A stretch of DNA of 64,000 bases. Origin: Staphylotrichum longicolle. Its lineage: Eukaryota > Ascomycota > Sordariomycetes > Sordariales > Chaetomiaceae. The stretch is taken from assembly GCA_019096155.1 (NCBI GenBank), contig JAHCVI010000006.1:1426001-1490000 (forward strand). Reading direction: 5' to 3'. Positions 44,101 through 55,067 of this stretch are shown here, one piece after another. A program made the position numbers and the translations under genes. Each line of letters begins with the position of its first letter. Position 1 is the first letter of the stretch. The notes under the pieces were generated by a model. That model worked only from the letters and a program-made list of their open reading frames with translations, searched no databases and was not told the origin of the DNA.

Positions 44101-46216
44101 ACAGGTCCCCGACACCGTTCCTGACCATGACATTGGTCACTTTGTCGATCCAGCGCGAACGGTTGTCGTGGTGGGATTCTCGGAATTGGGCCCTTGGGGG
44201 AGTTCTCGACTGCGATGGCAGATGGAAAGCGCTGGGCGGCTTACCCCGGAGGGATACGTTGAAATGGCCTGGTTGATGGGCTTGATCCGGCATTTTGACG
44301 GTCCATTGAGGAATGAGCATTATGTTGGCTGGGTCGACGCCAAGACAGGGGAACCTGTCGAGGACCTGGACATGGAGCGCAAGTACGGCGAGCACATCAA
44401 GGCTCACAGCGGCATCAGGTTCATCGAGCAAGATCCTACGACAGGATATGATCCCGCCCGCAAGGAGACGTTGCAGGAGATTGCCGTCGAGGACGACTTG
44501 GCTCCCTTTGAGACAACTCTCGCGGCGGCCGAAGCCCTGCGGTTGAAGCATAGAGACAAAATCACCATAACCCGAAGTGTGGAAAACGACACCTGCCGGG
44601 TTCAGATCAAGCGTGGCGCCACCATACTCGTCCCAAAGGCGATCCCGTTTGAGTGGGGTTCCGTGGCGGGCCTACTCCCAGATGGATTTGATCCAGCCCG
44701 ATACGGCATCCCGCAGGATCTCATCCAACAGGTTGATCCCGTCACACTGTACACGTTGTGCTGCGTCGCCGAAGCCTTCTACAGCGCGGGAATCAAGGAT
44801 CCAATGGAGGTCTTCCAACACATGCACCTTTCAGAACTGGGCAACTTCGTGGGGTCATCAATGGGCGGCGCGTTGAAGACACGGCACCTCTATCGTGACG
44901 CCTATCTCGACCAAGAGATCCAAGCCGACACTCTTCAGGATACATACTTGAACACTACCCCAGCCTGGGTCAACATGCTGCTCCTCGGCGCTGCAGGGCC
45001 GATCAAGACCCCAGTTGGGGCTTGCGCAACCGGTCTTGAATCGATTGATTCGGCGATGGAGTCCATCACGGCGGGCAAGACCAAGATGTGTCTAGTGGGT
45101 GGCTACGACGACTTCCGGGAGGAGGAGTCCTTCGGCTTTGCCAAGATGAAAGCTACCGTGGACGTGGCAGCTGAACTCGCCCGCGGTCGTTTGCCCTCTG
45201 AGATGTCGAGACCCACGGCCGAGAGCCGTGCTGGGTTTGTCGAGTCTCACGGATGTGGCGTGCAGCTGCTTTGCCGAGCCGATGTTGCCCTTGAGATGGG
45301 CCTTCCAATTTACGCCATTCTTGCGGGCTCCGCCATGGCAGCCGACAAGATCGGCCGCTCAGTCCCCGCCCCTGGGCAAGGCATCCTCACCTTCGCGCGC
45401 GAAACAGAACACATTCCTCACCTCCCGCTCTGTGCAACACCCATGCCACCGACGCACGACGCTTTTCCCTCGGACGAATCCGATTACGTCCTCGCCTCGG
45501 CTTCCACCCCGCCGGCCGCCGCCTCTCCCTGGACCCCTGTGAGCGACCGCGCTCTGTCGTCAACCTCGTCCCCTTTGCGGTCCGCACTTTCCAACTGGGG
45601 TCTCACAATCAACGACCTCGACTTCGCCTCCCTCCACGGCACCTCCACCAAAGCAAACGATCTCAACGAAGCCGAGGTCTTACACACCCAACTCGCTCAC
45701 CTCGGGCGGACTCCCGGCCGCCCGCTTTGGGCCATCTGCCAGAAATCGATCACCGGCCACCCCAAAGCGCCCGCGGCAGCGTGGATGCTCAACGGCTGTC
45801 TACAGGTACTTGACACGGGCTTAATACCAGGCAACAGGAACGCGGATTCCGTCGACCCGGCCCTTCGCAAGTTCCACCATCTGTGCTATCCCACGCAGAC
45901 GGTGCAGCTCGCGGCGCCGGGGCCCAAGGCGTTTCTTCTCACGTCTTTTGGGTTTGGGCAAAAAAGCGGGCAGGTCGTTGGAGTGGCGCCTCGGTTCTTG
46001 TTTGGTGCGCTGCCGAGGGGAGGGTTTGAAGAGTATAAGGAGAAAGTGAAGGCGAGGCGGATGAAAACGGACAGGGCGTTTGCAAAGGCGGTGATGGAGG
46101 GGAGCGTGGTCAAGGCAAAGCAAAGCCGCAGTTTGCGGAGAAGGACACGGCGAGGGTGTACTTGGATTCGGGGCGAGGGTGGTGAGGGATGGGAGGAGGG
46201 GGGAGTATCACTTTGA
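41200..46216 (+). CDS. aflA: Fatty acid synthase alpha subunit for hexanoyl starter (AflA/HexA-StcJ type)
   Basis: A short first exon begins at ATG 41200 or 41215 (MDEKSIAHQLLVELL), then an ill-defined junction; a splice at 41355-41414 leads to 41415-41863, and intron 41864-41999 to the long exon 42000-46216. Order: N-terminal MPT fragment (SRLVELGPSRVLANLGKKT), ACP-like segment (DIVQILVARKLKRSIADLP), ketoreductase (ILITGAGQNSIGSELIRLLL, LYAESKLGLESLLRR) and ketosynthase with active Cys in TPVGACATGLESID and His in LHGTSTKAND and KSITGHPKAPAAAW. No phosphopantetheinyl transferase domain follows, as expected for HexA-type subunits. Near 46.125 kb the reading frame appears shifted by one base, so that the final ~20 residues are replaced by an Arg-rich, Gly-rich tail. 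Confidence 0.88.
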
Positions 46217-46630
46217 GCAGAGCGCTGCCTAAAGGTTGGGGTGGACGTGGTGTGTTCTACGTTCTTTTTGAGTTAACCATAGATTGCCGAGATGATTGTT
46301 GTAGGTAGGGCTTTGTTAATCATATGGGACGCAAATACTAGGGCTTTGGGCTTTGATTGATAAAATTCCTGTCTCCTTTCTTCTTGCTCGATTTTTTTGA
46401 AGACACAGTAACATGATGTGCATCCTACAGATGAAGTTGCGAGTTCCGCACTCGGCCCCTCCCTTCATAAAATCTCCCGTCATGATGACCTAGACAAGGC
46501 AATCCCTTTGTGCTAACAGCACCGCGTTGTGAAATAGTTCAAAATTTGTCTCAAGGCTGTTTGCAAGACACAAAATGGTAACCCCAAAAATGGGATTGGA
46601 TTTGACGAGATACCCCTGAATGCCCCTACG
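46217..46630. other. Convergent 3' flanks
   Basis: Between FAS alpha and the esterase, which end toward each other. AT-rich; no gene seen. Confidence 0.5.
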
Positions 46631-47704
46631 TCAACTCTGCGTGACCCACCCAATGCCTCTGAACACGCCAGCAAAGAACTCCTTTCGGTGTCCATCCAGA
46701 TGTTTTGCGGGGAACAAGCAGGCATAATGCGGATATCCGGGATACCTATCATACATGACAGAAACACCGGCATCCTCGAGAGCGTCCTTCATCAGCTGCG
46801 CATCATCCCTCAGCGTGTCAGCCCCATATTCTGCGATGTACACCTTTCTCAGCTGCTTGATTTCTGGATGAAGTAGCACAGACAGATATGGATCCGAAAC
46901 CGGTGCATTGTAGGCATCCAGCCAAACCCGCATTGCTGCCTTGCTGTTGACGGTGTGCTTGTCATTTTCTTCGTATGCCGTGTGCTGTCCCTTTGTGTTG
47001 TTGGGCACAGCATCGGGGTGAATCGTGATTGGAGCTAGAGCAACAACACCCTTCACCTTCTCAGGCATGCCGTCGTCGATGAAGTTCAGAGACGCCGCAA
47101 ACGCCAGGTTAGCGCCTGCGGAAGAGCCCATCAAGGTAACTGAGTCAGATCCGTAACGAGCAAGAGCCCACTTGGTGGCTGAAACGCTGTCCTTTACCGC
47201 AGTGGGGAACGGGAACTCGGGCGCCAGTCGGTATTCCACGCTTACTAGGATCATCCGGCCGTGGCGGCTGAGAAGTCGACAGAGTCCGTCTTCCTGCTCC
47301 ACACTGCCCATCACAAAGCCTCCACCATGAAAGTAGACTCCGAGTGGCTCATTTCCGGTTGCCCCGTCAGGAACATAGGTTCTGACAGAGATCTCTCCGA
47401 CGGAGTGTGTTTCGGTCTTGACAGTCTCATCTGGCGCCGGAAACCCATACATGGCCATCAGCTTGCCCATCATCTTGCCATATTGCTGCTTGGTATCGTC
47501 AAGCGTGCCCGAAAGATTCGGCGTCTCGCCGAACTCGGCAACGAACTGAACGGCACAGAGATTAGCAAATGACACTTCCCGAGTCAGATTGTCAGGGGTT
47601 CCCGTACATCCCGCCACGGCTTCGCGAGTGGGTGGTCTCCCATGGTCGGCAAGTCCTTTGAACTGAACTCGTTGTGCAAAGAGGTAGTCGGTATTCAATG
47701 GCAA
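46631..47704 (-). CDS. aflJ: HSL-type esterase, versiconal hemiacetal acetate esterase (AflJ/EstA-StcI) type
   Basis: Intronless, 357 aa alpha/beta hydrolase. Oxyanion motif YFHGGGFVMGSVE, nucleophile elbow LMGSSAGANLAFA (GxSxG), an acidic residue in YAEYGADTLRDDAQ-like context and a C-terminal His in YPGYPHYACLF. EstA removes the acetyl group from versiconal hemiacetal acetate after the Baeyer-Villiger step. No signal peptide or anchor, so cytosolic. Other HSL esterases are common in fungi, so the pathway role rests on its position between the FAS pair and the SDR/P450 genes. Confidence 0.8.
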   Translation of the reverse strand: MPLNTDYLFAQRVQFKGLADHGRPPTREAVAGCTGTPDNLTREVSFANLCAVQFVAEFGETPNLSGTLDDTKQQYGKMMGKLMAMYGFPAPDETVKTETHSVGEISVRTYVPDGATGNEPLGVYFHGGGFVMGSVEQEDGLCRLLSRHGRMILVSVEYRLAPEFPFPTAVKDSVSATKWALARYGSDSVTLMGSSAGANLAFAASLNFIDDGMPEKVKGVVALAPITIHPDAVPNNTKGQHTAYEENDKHTVNSKAAMRVWLDAYNAPVSDPYLSVLLHPEIKQLRKVYIAEYGADTLRDDAQLMKDALEDAGVSVMYDRYPGYPHYACLFPAKHLDGHRKEFFAGVFRGIGWVTQS

Positions 47705-48326
47705 GTTTGGTCCCGGTGACTCTCAAAGTTTCCTCTAATCACTGCACTGACACCGAGACGATTGGGAACCAGAGCTAGGTGCGGACCGAGAACGTAGCAC
47801 CCGTGTCTCGGCAACCGCCGGACATGGGGTGAGTGGACTGGAGCGGTCCAGGGCCTCACTCGGAACCCAGGCTGCATACCCACACACGCAAACTCATCGG
47901 TTTCCTAAAACCCCGAGCTCAAGGCCGGTGGTTCTCAGCCAAGACTTGAGCGTTGCGGCAAGCGACCCTGGATTTGGGTGTACAGTGCATGTCGGATAGG
48001 AGCAAACCGTTCCCCGGATGACCCGAAAAAGGCACTTTGCAAGCGTCTCTCCTCGGGAACTGATCCACAAATGCCCCATCTGAGCCAAATACCCGCGGAT
48101 ATCTTCCTGACGTTCTGTAAGCTTCGGGAGCGGACTTGATCTTCCGCATCCCGTTAGACCACTGGAGGTTAGGTCAGGACGAACTCCGAGCTCACCGATG
48201 ACATGGAGAGGCAAAGACATTTGGCGACATCCAGGTAGTTGCAAGTAACCCCCGAATGTTTTGGCGTGGCATCCATCTGTGATCACCGTCCGTAGCTGCG
48301 TATCGCCAACAAGCGTTCTTGTGACA
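47705..48326. promoter_or_regulatory. Bidirectional promoter, esterase / Dabb gene
   Basis: About 0.6 kb between divergent starts. Only a one-mismatch AflR-like string TCGGCAACCGC at 47808-47818 was found. No gene seen. Confidence 0.5.
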
Positions 48327-48827
48327 ATGCCGGTCTACCATATTGGTAGGCGAAAGGTCCCACACACCTTCCAACTGCACACGGCTGCTGACACATCAGT
48401 CCGACAGCCCTGTTCAAGCTCAAGGAAGATGCCGATCCAAAGCGCATCCAGAAATGGCAGCGGCTAGCGAAGGGTATGGTGGGCCAGGTGCCAGGTACGA
48501 AACTCCGAGGCCAAGAGAACCCCCCTGACGGTCTGGTTGCTAAGGAGTTCAACATCCCTAGGCTTGATTGACCTACAAGCTGGCTCCCCTGTTGCCTTCA
48601 CGGCAGCTATGGCAAAGGGCTTTGACATGGGTGTCGTCGTCTTACTGGATTATGTCGAGAGCCTGGCCACATTCTTTACCCATCCCAGTCATGATGAGTA
48701 AGTGTCCCTTGCGAATGGTTCAACATGGCACTTCAGTGTGCTAACACATGTCGCGGTTAGGGTCAATGAACTGTACCAAGAAGTATGCGAGCAGGGTAGT
48801 ACAATTGGATATGACATAGAGTTCTGA
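48327..48827 (+). CDS. Small Dabb-type (stress-responsive A/B barrel) protein
   Basis: Four short exons (48327-48345, 48408-48494, 48562-48697, 48761-48827) join in frame to 102 aa, all with GT-AG introns of 62-67 nt; each exon alone is too short to stand out. The product starts MPVYHIALFKLKEDADPKRI, typical of the dimeric alpha/beta barrel, followed by QKWQRLAKGMVGQVPG, then KGFDMGVVVLLDYVESLATF and a FTHPSHDEVNELYQEV helix: the Dabb H-P-x-H region. Members of this fold act as cyclases, oxygenases or dehydratase-like helpers in polyketide pathways. It could be the counterpart of the small EthD/Dabb-like Hyp proteins of aflatoxin clusters, but I cannot match it to one. Confidence 0.8.
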
Positions 48828-49087
48828 GCATAGATTTCGGTTGAGATTGGGGTACTGTTGCCGTCGATAACTCGAGTGACCTAGCCATGGAACAAACCCC
48901 TGACTCTTTGTGTAATGCTGTCAACTCACGGCCCTTCATGGGAGTGAAACGGTTGACAATGCAGAATATGTGACATAGCTTTAATGCTGCTCGTAGAGGT
49001 TACATTTTTATCTCCCAAGATCTTTTTGCGTTGAACAGAGAAAGTTGAGTGAAGATAAATGTACCCATGTAGAACTACAACCTGAAG

Positions 49088-50074
49088 TCAACCATCAAAC
49101 CCAGCCTCCCTCCTCCGTTTCATGATCGGCCGCAACTGATCCCCCGCCCACCCATCTTCCATATCATCCTTTAAGTCAAACGTCCCCTCAGGCTGGATCG
49201 CAAATGCCCTTCCTAGCATCCAGTCAGCACATCCACATCACTTTTCACTAAGAAGGGAGAAAACTCACCATGCACCCCGTCTCCACCGCGCAATAGCTCG
49301 CCGCCTCCACGCACGCGTCCACACTCACGAACCCCACAAAGTCCGCCATGCTGACCCCCTCGCCGCCAGCGCGCTCTTTACGGGCGCGACCAGGGGCGTG
49401 TCGACGAACCAGGGCGCGAGCAGGTTGCAGCGCACGCCGAGGTCCAGCGTGCGGGAGCGCGTGCTGCGGAAGAGGCCGCGCACGCCAAACTTGCTGGCCG
49501 GGTAGGTCGAGGCGCGCGGCGAGTCCATGTACGCTCCGATGGAGCAGACCAAGATGAGGGACTTGTCGGGTTTCTGTGATGTGGTGGCGGGAGGGGCTGC
49601 CGTTGGGACTTTGGGGGGCAGGCGGAAGTAGTAGAGGGCTAGCCACGAGGAGTAGTACACCCCGATGAGGTTGACTTCGATGTTACGGATGTTGGGTGCC
49701 TTGGGGTCTACCGTGAGGCTGGGTGGGCCGGCTGCGAGGACGTGGTCGACTTGGTTGCCCGGCATGGCGGCTGTCGCAGCAAATGTGGCAACGATGTCGA
49801 GGGACTGAGTGGGGGAAAAGGCAATGGCGGCTTTGAAGGCTGCGATTTGGCTTTCCCAGCTCGTGACATCGCACCAGACATACTTGGCCTTGAGCTCATC
49901 TGCCAGCTTCTGGCCTGCTTCCAGGGGCTGGATGTCGGCGATGGTGACATGGGCGCCAGCCGCTGCCCAAGCCCGTGCAGTTGCCAAGCCAATACCAGAA
50001 GCTCCGCCCGTGATGAGAGCGGATTTGCCTCGTAGGGTAGACAGGTCTGCGGCAGTTGAGATGGGCTCCATCAT
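49088..50074 (-). pseudogene. aflH: Short-chain dehydrogenase, AflH/AdhA-StcG type, frame broken
   Basis: Classical SDR. Start at ATG 50074 (MMEPIS). Cofactor loop SALITGGASGIGLATARAW, a VTIADIQPLE segment (Asp favours NAD), catalytic Ser in LILVCSIGAYMDSP, and Tyr/Lys in STYPASKFGVRGLF. In known pathways AflH oxidises 5'-hydroxyaverantin to 5'-oxoaverantin. The frame ends early at 49325, while the expected C-terminus continues in the next frame (ADFVGFVSVDACVEAASY). The shift falls at a CCCCC run near 49.355 kb. A second one-base mismatch is needed at the splice donor near 49.268 kb to join the final exon (from about 49.21 kb to the stop at 49088, with RAFAIQPEGTFDL). So the gene is either damaged or mis-sequenced. 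Confidence 0.7.
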
Positions 50075-50467
50075 GTAGCAAAGGTAAGATGGCGCTGACC
50101 ACAAACGGACTTTCTCAAGTGTGGCAATGTTGTCTTACCTCAAGGGGTTTGCTCTTCTAGTCTAACAGATTTATGGGTTGTCATCCTGTAAGGGGACCCG
50201 GCAACACGGACTGGTACTGTATGCTGTCGGAGCCCGGCGTTGGACAAGTTCCGGAGCAAGAAAAGATGTGCTACCACACTGACAAAGTCTACCACAGTCT
50301 GGTGTTATCCATGCGGGGAACCTCTTCCGGTGCCTCCAGAGCTCACACAACCACCACGACATTTGCCTCACGTGTGTAAATTCCGTCAACATGGAAATAA
50401 CACTACTCAATAGCCTCACAGTAAGAGAGGAGACTATTCAATGACACATGTGCATTGCTAACGCTAA
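50075..50467. promoter_or_regulatory. Bidirectional promoter, aflH-like / second P450
   Basis: Under 0.4 kb between divergent starts. Only a one-mismatch motif TCGGAGCCCGG at 50227-50237 resembles the AflR site. Confidence 0.5.
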
Positions 50468-52148
50468 ATGCAGATTTTGGTGTTCGCTCTTCTGTCAACG
50501 GCCATCTACCGCCTCTATCTGCATCCCCTCCGCAACTACCCCGGGCCGCGATGGTGGGCCATCTCTCGCCTCCCTTGGCTCTCGAGCACCGTCAGAGGCA
50601 CCATCGTCCACGACCTCAAGACCCTCCATGACCGATACGGGCCGATCGTCCGCGTAGCCCCTAACGAACTCTCGTACACCACCCCGGCGGTCACCAAGAC
50701 CATCTACGCGTCCAACCCCGAGTTCCCCAAGGACCCAATGCACCTCCCGCCCTTCCACAACGGCACCCCCGGCATCCTCGCGGCGGACCACGACAACCAC
50801 CGGCGGTACCGCCGCCTGCTCGCCAGCGCCTTCTCCGACCGCGGCATGCGCGCGCAGCAGGCCATGATCCAATCCCACGTCGACCTGCTCATCACGCGCC
50901 TCAAGGAGCGTTGTGGCGGGCCCGAGCCCGTCGACATGTGCGAGTGGTTCAACTGGACGACCTTTGACATCATCGGCGACCTGGCCTTTGGCGAGTCCTT
51001 TGGCTGCCTGCAAAACGCCGCGACTCACCAGTGGATAGCCTCCATTCAGGGCAATGTCAAGGCCATCCCCGTCATCAACGCCATCCGCCGGCTTGGGCTG
51101 GACTGGATCATCCCGCTGCTCGCGCCGAAACGACTGCTTGCGATGCGTGCGCGCAACGCGCAGTTTACGGTCGACAAGGTCGACCAGCGGCGGCGGCACG
51201 GGGCGGAGCCGAGGGGGGATCTCTGGGATGGGATGATTGTGCCTTCTTCTTCTTCTTCCGAGATGGCGGAGCCAAAGGAAGGGGGCGGCGGCGGCAGGAC
51301 CATGTCCAGGGAGGAAATGATCAGCAACGCGTCAGCCATTGTGCTCGCTGGCAGCGAGACGTCGGCCACGCTCCTGAGCGGCTGCACGTGGCTGCTGCTG
51401 CGCCCGGAAAACAGACACCGCCTGCGTCGGCTGGTGGAGCATGTGCGCGGGTCGTTTGCCAGCGAGGACGAGATCGACCTGATTAGCGTGGGCAGGCTGG
51501 ATTACATGCTTGCCGTGCTGGACGAAGCGCTGAGGTTGTATCCTCCGGTCCCAATGCAGAGCAACAGGGTTGTTAGGGGAAAGGGGGAGGTGATTGCGGG
51601 TGGGTGGGTGCCTGGTGGTGTGAGTTTTCCCCTTCCTCTTTTTCCGTTACATGTTTTGTTTACTTCTGTTTCACTGCGTCTCGCTTCTGACCGGTTTTGT
51701 TTGTCGTGTTTTGCGCCGCTGGGCCTTGATCTCCAGGTCACACAGCCCCCTCTCGGCAAGACACATGCGGACTGCAGGCAGCTGACAGGCGCCACTGTTC
51801 CAGACCTCGGTAGCGCTTCAGCTGTACGCGGCCTGCCGATCGAGCAGCAACTTCCACCGGGCGGACGAATTCCTACCCGAGAGATGGCTGGCGAATGCAG
51901 ATCCCGCTTTTGCCGCGGACCGGCGCGAGGCGTCCCAACCCTTCAGCATCGGACCGCGCAACTGCATCGGACGCCAGCTGGCGTATGCCGAGATGCGGCT
52001 CATCCTCGCTAAGATCCTGTGGCACTTTGATCTCGAGCTGGATGATGCCAAGATGCAGGGCCGAGATTGGCTTGGGGAGCAAGGGGTGTGGATTTTGTGG
52101 GATAAGGGGCCGTTGTGGGTGCATCCCAAGCTTCGGGCCCAGAAGTAA
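50468..52148 (+). CDS. Cytochrome P450 monooxygenase, second cluster copy (CYP60/65-like)
   Basis: Exons 50468-51619 and 51804-52148 (184-nt intron) give 498 aa. The anchor MQILVFALLSTAIYRLYLHP is short for a microsomal P450, so a tiny upstream exon is possible. Then HPLRNYPGPRWW, I-helix AIVLAGSETSATLL, ExxR in EALRLYP, FLPERW, and heme loop FSIGPRNCIGRQLAYAEMRL. About the same group as the P450 at 32.7 kb, hence a probable AflG/AflL-type pair. Lying divergent from the aflH-like SDR argues for averantin hydroxylase (AflG), since that product is the AflH substrate; this is inference only. Confidence 0.88.
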
Positions 52149-53175
52149 GATCAGCGAGTGCATTCAGGCTGTTCCAGCTCATTTACCATAACTGTCTTTG
52201 GTTTCATTTAGACACTGTAGACTGGTTCGTCAGATGGGTGGCAGTTCGCCCATACGAAACGTGAATCAACACGACGCGCCGTGACTCGGTGTGATGTCCA
52301 CGTACGGGTTGGCTCCATGTATGTGCACCTGTTGCTGACAATCGCGGATTGCCGAACGCGCCAGATTACGGCTGTTTGATTAACGACGCGGAGTGTTGGC
52401 CTGTGAACGTTGAACCCTCATTCGGATGATCGAGACCCCTTTAAGCGCGCTACTCGCACTTCCTGGTGACTTTTTGTGGTTAGCAGAGCGTCCTTACGAA
52501 CGAGCCTGTAGTGTGTGTGTATTTATCTGCCGGGCTTATGACAGCCAAGGCAGGTGGTACGATGTTATGGCCAATAACTACCCGTTCCTATCCACGATAA
52601 GCCGTGCCTAGAGGGCCAATCGACAGGTCGCGGATACACCGCTTGTTTGATGTACTTTTGACTCGCGGAGACAGTTCACAGGCGGCTGAATCCGAGGACA
52701 CCTCAATCAGTCAGCTTAACCCAGGGCAGCCCCAAAGACGGCAGGTACTGCAGGACACGGAATCACCCTGCGGTACAACAGTAAGCAACCCCGGGTGGGA
52801 TGTTACCTCCGCCCCTTGCCTGCCTTATGCCGTATTACCTAATACCGAGTCCCTGAGCTTGGAGCTGCAAGGAGATGCAGTGTTTGGCTTTGGTCGTGGT
52901 ACTAAGGACCTGCTCTCTACGGAACCAGTCGCGATGCAGCTGCTGCAAACAAAGGGACCGTTACAACCATCATGCAGGATCATCACCTAGTTGACCGGTG
53001 AGGAGCATAGAGTTCGCATTTCAGCCCTAATACTGATATAGTTCGCAAAACATACATGAACAAGGTGACATTGTTTGTCTGTGTGCACTATCCGCCCCCC
53101 ACATGGAGCAGGCGTCTTGTACGTGCTGACCGGTCCGCCTGTGCCCCGGCCCCCAAATCCTTCTCCAACACACCC
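52149..53175. other. Convergent 3' region, no gene supported
   Basis: About 1 kb between the P450 and aflS-like stops. A plus-strand frame at 52604-52990 has no recognisable motif and sits alone. Confidence 0.5.
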
Positions 53176-55067
53176 TCATCGTTTCAGATCGTCGTAGGCC
53201 TGGTACCGTATCTCCCACGCCACAAAGGCGCTGGTGGGCGACCGGATCTCATCCGTGAGGACGAAGCCGCCCGCACTGTCGCGGATCCCGTTGAGCAGAT
53301 CCACCACCTCGGCCTTTTCCGCGTGCCTGCCGTTGGCCAGCTGCAGGAGGGACAGATCCCTTACCCGCGCCGCCGCCTCCATCTCGGCATCCACGGCCCC
53401 CTGAGGAGGCAGGACCAGCGCCGTGAGGATGAGCCGCGCGCCGGGATTGGTGCGCAGCACGTCGAGGTGGGCCGTCAGTTCCGAGACAGCGTGGGACGCG
53501 ACGGCGGACCAGGGCAGGGAAGGTGACGGCGGCGGGAGGTGCAGCACGTAGACGGCGGCGGTTCGCGCAAACTGTGTCGTGCCTGCGATCCGCTTCTGCA
53601 GCGTGATCCTGCCGCTGAGGTGCGCGGGGATCTCAGCAGCGCGCGCCGCGGAGGAGGAGCCCGGGCAACCCGCCGTAACCGGAGAGGGCAAGGTGATACA
53701 ACCCCCACCCAGGGCCAGAGAGGAGGATCCGGATGGGGAGGGTTCGTAGGTCTGCACGATAAATTGGAGGGACGGGAAGAGAGCCGCCAGTCCAATCGTA
53801 AAGGACGCAGAGGGAGCACCGATCTGTGATTGGCAACCAGTGAATTCTGTTAGTGTGGGGGGCTTCTAGAGCGGCTGTAAAGCGGAGGCTCGCAAGTGAG
53901 GACATGGCGGTACAATATTCATTGTCAATTCGATGAATAACCAAATGGGGGGGCTTTGTTGTGCTCCAAGGAACGTGGGAGGAGGGATGAGTCCTAGAGA
54001 GGGGTTGATAGGTGCAGTACTCACGTCAACAACGGTGGCGTGGCCGAGGTTAGCCCAATCGACTCGCATTAAGATATCCCGAACATTGGCCTGATCGTCG
54101 CTGGTGGTGAAAGAGAGGAAGGTTGCAAACTGGCGCTGGAGTCTTGGTTGCAGCTCAAACACATTGGCCAGCGGTATACCGGTGTCAAAGGCGGCAGCGT
54201 AAGCAGACTGATCGGCGCGTTCCGAACCGGCAAACTGTCTGGTAGCCAGTGGCATCTTGAGGGCGGCGGGGGCGGCAGTGCCAGCCAGGAACATGGCGGC
54301 GTCGAGCAGAGCTGGCTCCGTGACGAACTGCGCTGAGACCGGGCTGTGGGCAATGTGCCCTGGCCGGGGTTCCCGGAGGAAGCCGGCCGTGGCCATCAAG
54401 CGGGTGACTCGGCAGAGGTGCCCTTCGGGGACGCCGCAAATATCCGCGACATCACTGAAGGCGACTGAGTCGTCCAGCGGAACGCAGGCCAGCACCTGAA
54501 ACTCGCACAGCCATTGGAGGCAGGCCAGAAGCTGGGTCTGTGATCGGCTGTTAGCACATGGAGTGTTCGGGCCGGGATGAGCAGGTGAGACATGAAAGGG
54601 AATCCCGCCATGCCAGTGTAAAAAGGCGGAATGAGGATTTGTGACGAGCCAAGTCTTGTGGGCTAGGCGGGCGGGGTAAATTGGGTAACAAACTGCAATG
54701 GGGGGAGGACGCGAAGGAGGGAGGTGCATCAATCATCAGCAACACTTCCCGCCCGGGAGGCAAGGGGGGGACACAAGGGATGAGGACGCACGTGAAGGGC
54801 CAGGCCCCTGAGAAACTCGCTTGACTGCCGCGACATGACCGGTACTGGATCCACGGTGGTAAAGAGGGCTTGCTGGACAGTGTATATATGTTCAGGGGCG
54901 TCTGCAGGGTCAAGAGGCTGAGGAATGCCACTGCGATCGCCCTCATGGCGCAGCTCAGCGGCGAAGTCTTCGGCAGCGGCTGCCAAGTCGGCGCCGCAGA
55001 CCGTTCCTTCAGAAGTGGGTGCCATCGCGGGGCCACCGTGAGAATAATTGTCTGTTGACACTCGCAT
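53176..55067 (-). CDS. aflS: AflS (AflJ)-type transcriptional co-activator with O-methyltransferase-like fold
   Basis: Exons 55067-54792, 54537-54025 and 53823-53176 give 478 aa; a second in-frame ATG at 55025 is possible. The middle resembles the winged-helix and SAM-fold part of O-methyltransferases (LLACLQWLCEFQVLACVPLD, VADICGVPEGHLCRVTRLMA, TAGFLREPRPGHIAHSPVSA, NLGHATVVDIGAP), but the later motifs are degenerate, as in AflS, which is thought to assist AflR rather than methylate. The divergent arrangement with aflR, universal in aflatoxin/sterigmatocystin clusters, is the strongest evidence. The two introns of 254 and 201 nt are long for this locus. Confidence 0.82.

Noticed and set aside
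42905..44551. 548-aa frame antisense to FAS alpha
   Set aside because: Directly opposite the ketoreductase region, low-complexity His/Pro content, no domain.
52604..52990. 128-aa plus-strand frame after the second P450
   Set aside because: No recognisable domain and no splice partners; probably chance.
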